Part shown: piece after piece, positions 62,760-64,000 of the stretch
Numbering within the stretch: position 1 is the first letter of the stretch
Layout of the letters: each line of letters starts with the position of its first letter
NCBI GenBank assembly: GCA_030765045.1
Contig: CM060964.1
Location: 277,940,888-278,004,887 of the forward strand
Reading direction: 5' to 3'
Source of the DNA: Tenodera sinensis
Taxonomy: Eukaryota; Arthropoda; Insecta; Mantodea; Mantidae
Length of the DNA stretch: 64,000 bases
The notes under the pieces: model-generated
Told to the model about the DNA's origin: nothing
The model's database searches: none
The model's input: the letters and a program-made list of their open reading frames with translations, nothing else
Made by a program: the position numbers and the translations under genes

Positions 62760-63150
62760 GAAAGGAATTTCAAAGCCATCACATAGCAAACAGCTCTTTA
62801 AAAATTTGTGTCATGAAACAAAACAAGAACTACTAAAGCATAACAGAAGAATACTCTCTTCTAACAAGTCAGTTGCTGAAACTTTTAATACAGTTCAATT
62901 CATCATTTAACTTCTACAGTCAAAGAGAAACAGCAACAGATGAAGAAAGACCTTAAAGCAACATTTCCAAAACAAGCTAACAGAATATTTAACCAGGACT
63001 TCACCATCAGCGAGCTTAATTTTGCTATTGATGAATTAAAGGACAGTAAATCTCCAGGTCCTGATAAAATACACTCTGAATTTCTCAAAGTATCTTGGAC
63101 AGAAAGGAAGGGCTGTTCTACTCAAACTATTTGAGGAGCATCATTTCAAA
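62760..63150 (+). pseudogene. LINE-A fragment: start of reverse transcriptase
   Basis: QNKQELLKHNRRIL-like frame, then MKKDLKATFPKQANRIFNQDFTISELNFAIDELKDSKSPGPDKIHSEFLK (62940-63095), the conserved S-x-x-E-L-x-x-A-I-x-x-L-x-x-x-K-S-P-G-P-D opening of retroelement RT. It stops near 63134; a shifted frame continues GRAVLLKLFEEHHF. About 1 kb of RT palm expected next is missing. Confidence 0.75.
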
Positions 63151-63268
63151 ACATAAAGTGCAGTCTTGGTCAAAACTGAGCTGATTCTTACTGATGTGAG
63201 ATTCCCTTGTGGTTAACCGGGAAAAAGTACAAATCAGCTGGGGAATTTAATGTCATGCTGGCAAGTTG

Positions 63269-63341
63269 GCCATGGTAGCTTAATGGTTAAAGCAGCTGCT
63301 CGATAAGCGGAAGATCCATGGTTCAAATCCCGGCTATGGCA
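63269..63341 (+). tRNA. tRNA-like sequence, probably SINE head or pseudogene
   Basis: 73 bases with acceptor arms GCCATGG / CTATGGC (seven pairs with one G-U), A-box-like TAGCTTAATGGTTAAAGCA and B-box GGTTCAAATCC. The T stem (CATGG/CCCGG) has two mismatches. The position before the presumed GAT anticodon is C instead of the invariant U. A working tRNA is therefore unlikely; a tRNA-derived SINE head or pseudogene is more likely. It lies in the gap between two LINE-A pieces. Confidence 0.5.
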
Positions 63342-63439
63342 TTGAATTTTTCAGTTTCTGATTCAACCTCTTAAACATTGCCCACACACGACTTGTGTCT
63401 TTAAAAACATCAGCAGTAAGCTTGTTGGCATAAATAACT

Positions 63440-64000
63440 AATAACTACATTTCAAATATTTAGCCTTACGAAAAAGAACCCTCAAATAGACTTACATTAT
63501 AAGAAAATATCCTTAAATCAAACAAAATACCTAGGCACTATTCTTGATTCAAAACTTTTATGGTAAAACCATATTGAAACAACAAATAAAGCAACAAAAA
63601 GATTCCCACTTCTAAACAGATTAGCAGGAGCCAAATGTGGTGGTTCCCGACACACTTTGAATACTACATGTAAAACTTTCATCAAACCTATCCTTCTCTA
63701 CAGTGGGGATATATTAATTACAGCAAACAACTCTAATCTTAAACTGGAAATATATCAAAATCAAGCATTCAGACTAATCACTAGAGGTGCCAAATTAACC
63801 CGCATAACAGCAATGCAAGCTCTAACTCAAAATCCCCCAATATCCTCAACATTAGAAGAACAGGCATTAATCCAGTATGAAAAAAATGTTAAGATTACCA
63901 TCAACAAAATGGGAGGAAAAAAACAGCTTCTACAAACCAAATTGAAATCTCAAGAAAGTTTGCTATCAAAAATCACAGAAATAAAAGATAGATACAACTT
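63440..64000 (+). pseudogene. LINE-A fragment: RT thumb region
   Basis: Nearly continuous frame with KNPQIDLHYKKISLNQTKYLGTILDSKLLW, TKRFPLLNRLAGAKCGGSRHTLNTTCKTFIKPILLYSGDILITA and NQAFRLITRGAKLTRITAMQALTQNPPI. The same blocks occur in the inverted copy at 28200-27750, confirming the family. One stop at about 63564. It continues past the window edge. Confidence 0.85.

Noticed and set aside
63269..63341. Functional isoleucine tRNA (GAT)
   Set aside because: T-stem mismatches, wrong base before the anticodon and SINE-like context; kept only as tRNA-like.

Overview
The window is eukaryotic, almost certainly arthropod and probably insect DNA. It has AT-rich non-coding sequence, introns with GT/AG junctions, interstitial TTAGG repeats (the usual insect telomere unit), and a dense, layered load of transposable elements typical of insects. 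A cockroach- or stick-insect-like large genome would fit, but the species is a guess. No bacterial-style operon, rRNA or CRISPR array is present.

Layout. 0-9 kb: decayed hAT transposases (1-893 and 5840-7180, both minus), a non-LTR retrotransposon remnant (LINE-B, 894-2250), and a small hAT-like element (8320-8850) carrying a tRNA-derived SINE. 9.5-14.7 kb: a nearly complete I-group-like LINE on the minus strand (zinc-knuckle ORF1; ORF2 with endonuclease, reverse transcriptase and RNase H) with recent-looking frame breaks. 14.9-17.5 kb: an inverted repeat whose right arm abuts a LINE-A fragment. 18.5-19.5 kb: an internally deleted LTR element. 19.8-20.9 kb: three exons on the minus strand that look like the PAS domain of PAS kinase, the best host-gene evidence here, with a LINE-B copy inserted just upstream (20987-24283). 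24.3-28.3 kb: Tc1-like, LINE-A and LINE-B relics. 28.67-29.87 kb: a 1.2-kb pure purine satellite. 30.6-31.4 kb: an intact intronless serine-protease-like gene lacking the catalytic triad. 33.6-36.6 kb: a broken piggyBac transposase. 37.1-37.7 kb: a short mariner-like element with long terminal inverted repeats.

37.9-43.8 kb is the most unusual part. A degenerate array of about 140-bp units, each with a tRNA B-box-like motif, is followed by three perfect TGACGTCA palindromes and then a large virus-like protein-primed family B DNA polymerase. The polymerase is broken only by one frame shift and carries an N-terminal Cys/His protease-like region and an endonuclease VII-like zinc site. 243 bp downstream sits an apparently young 8.06-kb gypsy-like LTR retrotransposon (44073-52128, minus) with LTRs that look identical, a 4-bp target duplication, gag and pol.

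52-59 kb: degenerate repeats with (TTAGG)n and a second SINE copy, then quiet sequence, then a candidate first exon (58898-59140, minus). 59.4-62.6 kb: a jockey-like LINE interrupted by a 2295-bp DNA transposon with CACTGGTC termini and a 3-bp target duplication. Removing it and one duplication rejoins the LINE reading frame exactly. It carries a decayed copy of a widespread uncharacterised arthropod protein. 62.7-64 kb: LINE-A pieces on either side of a tRNA-like sequence.

Most genes here belong to selfish elements. The insertions can be ordered by nesting: the SINE is younger than its hAT host, the CACTG element is younger than its LINE, and the gypsy element looks youngest.
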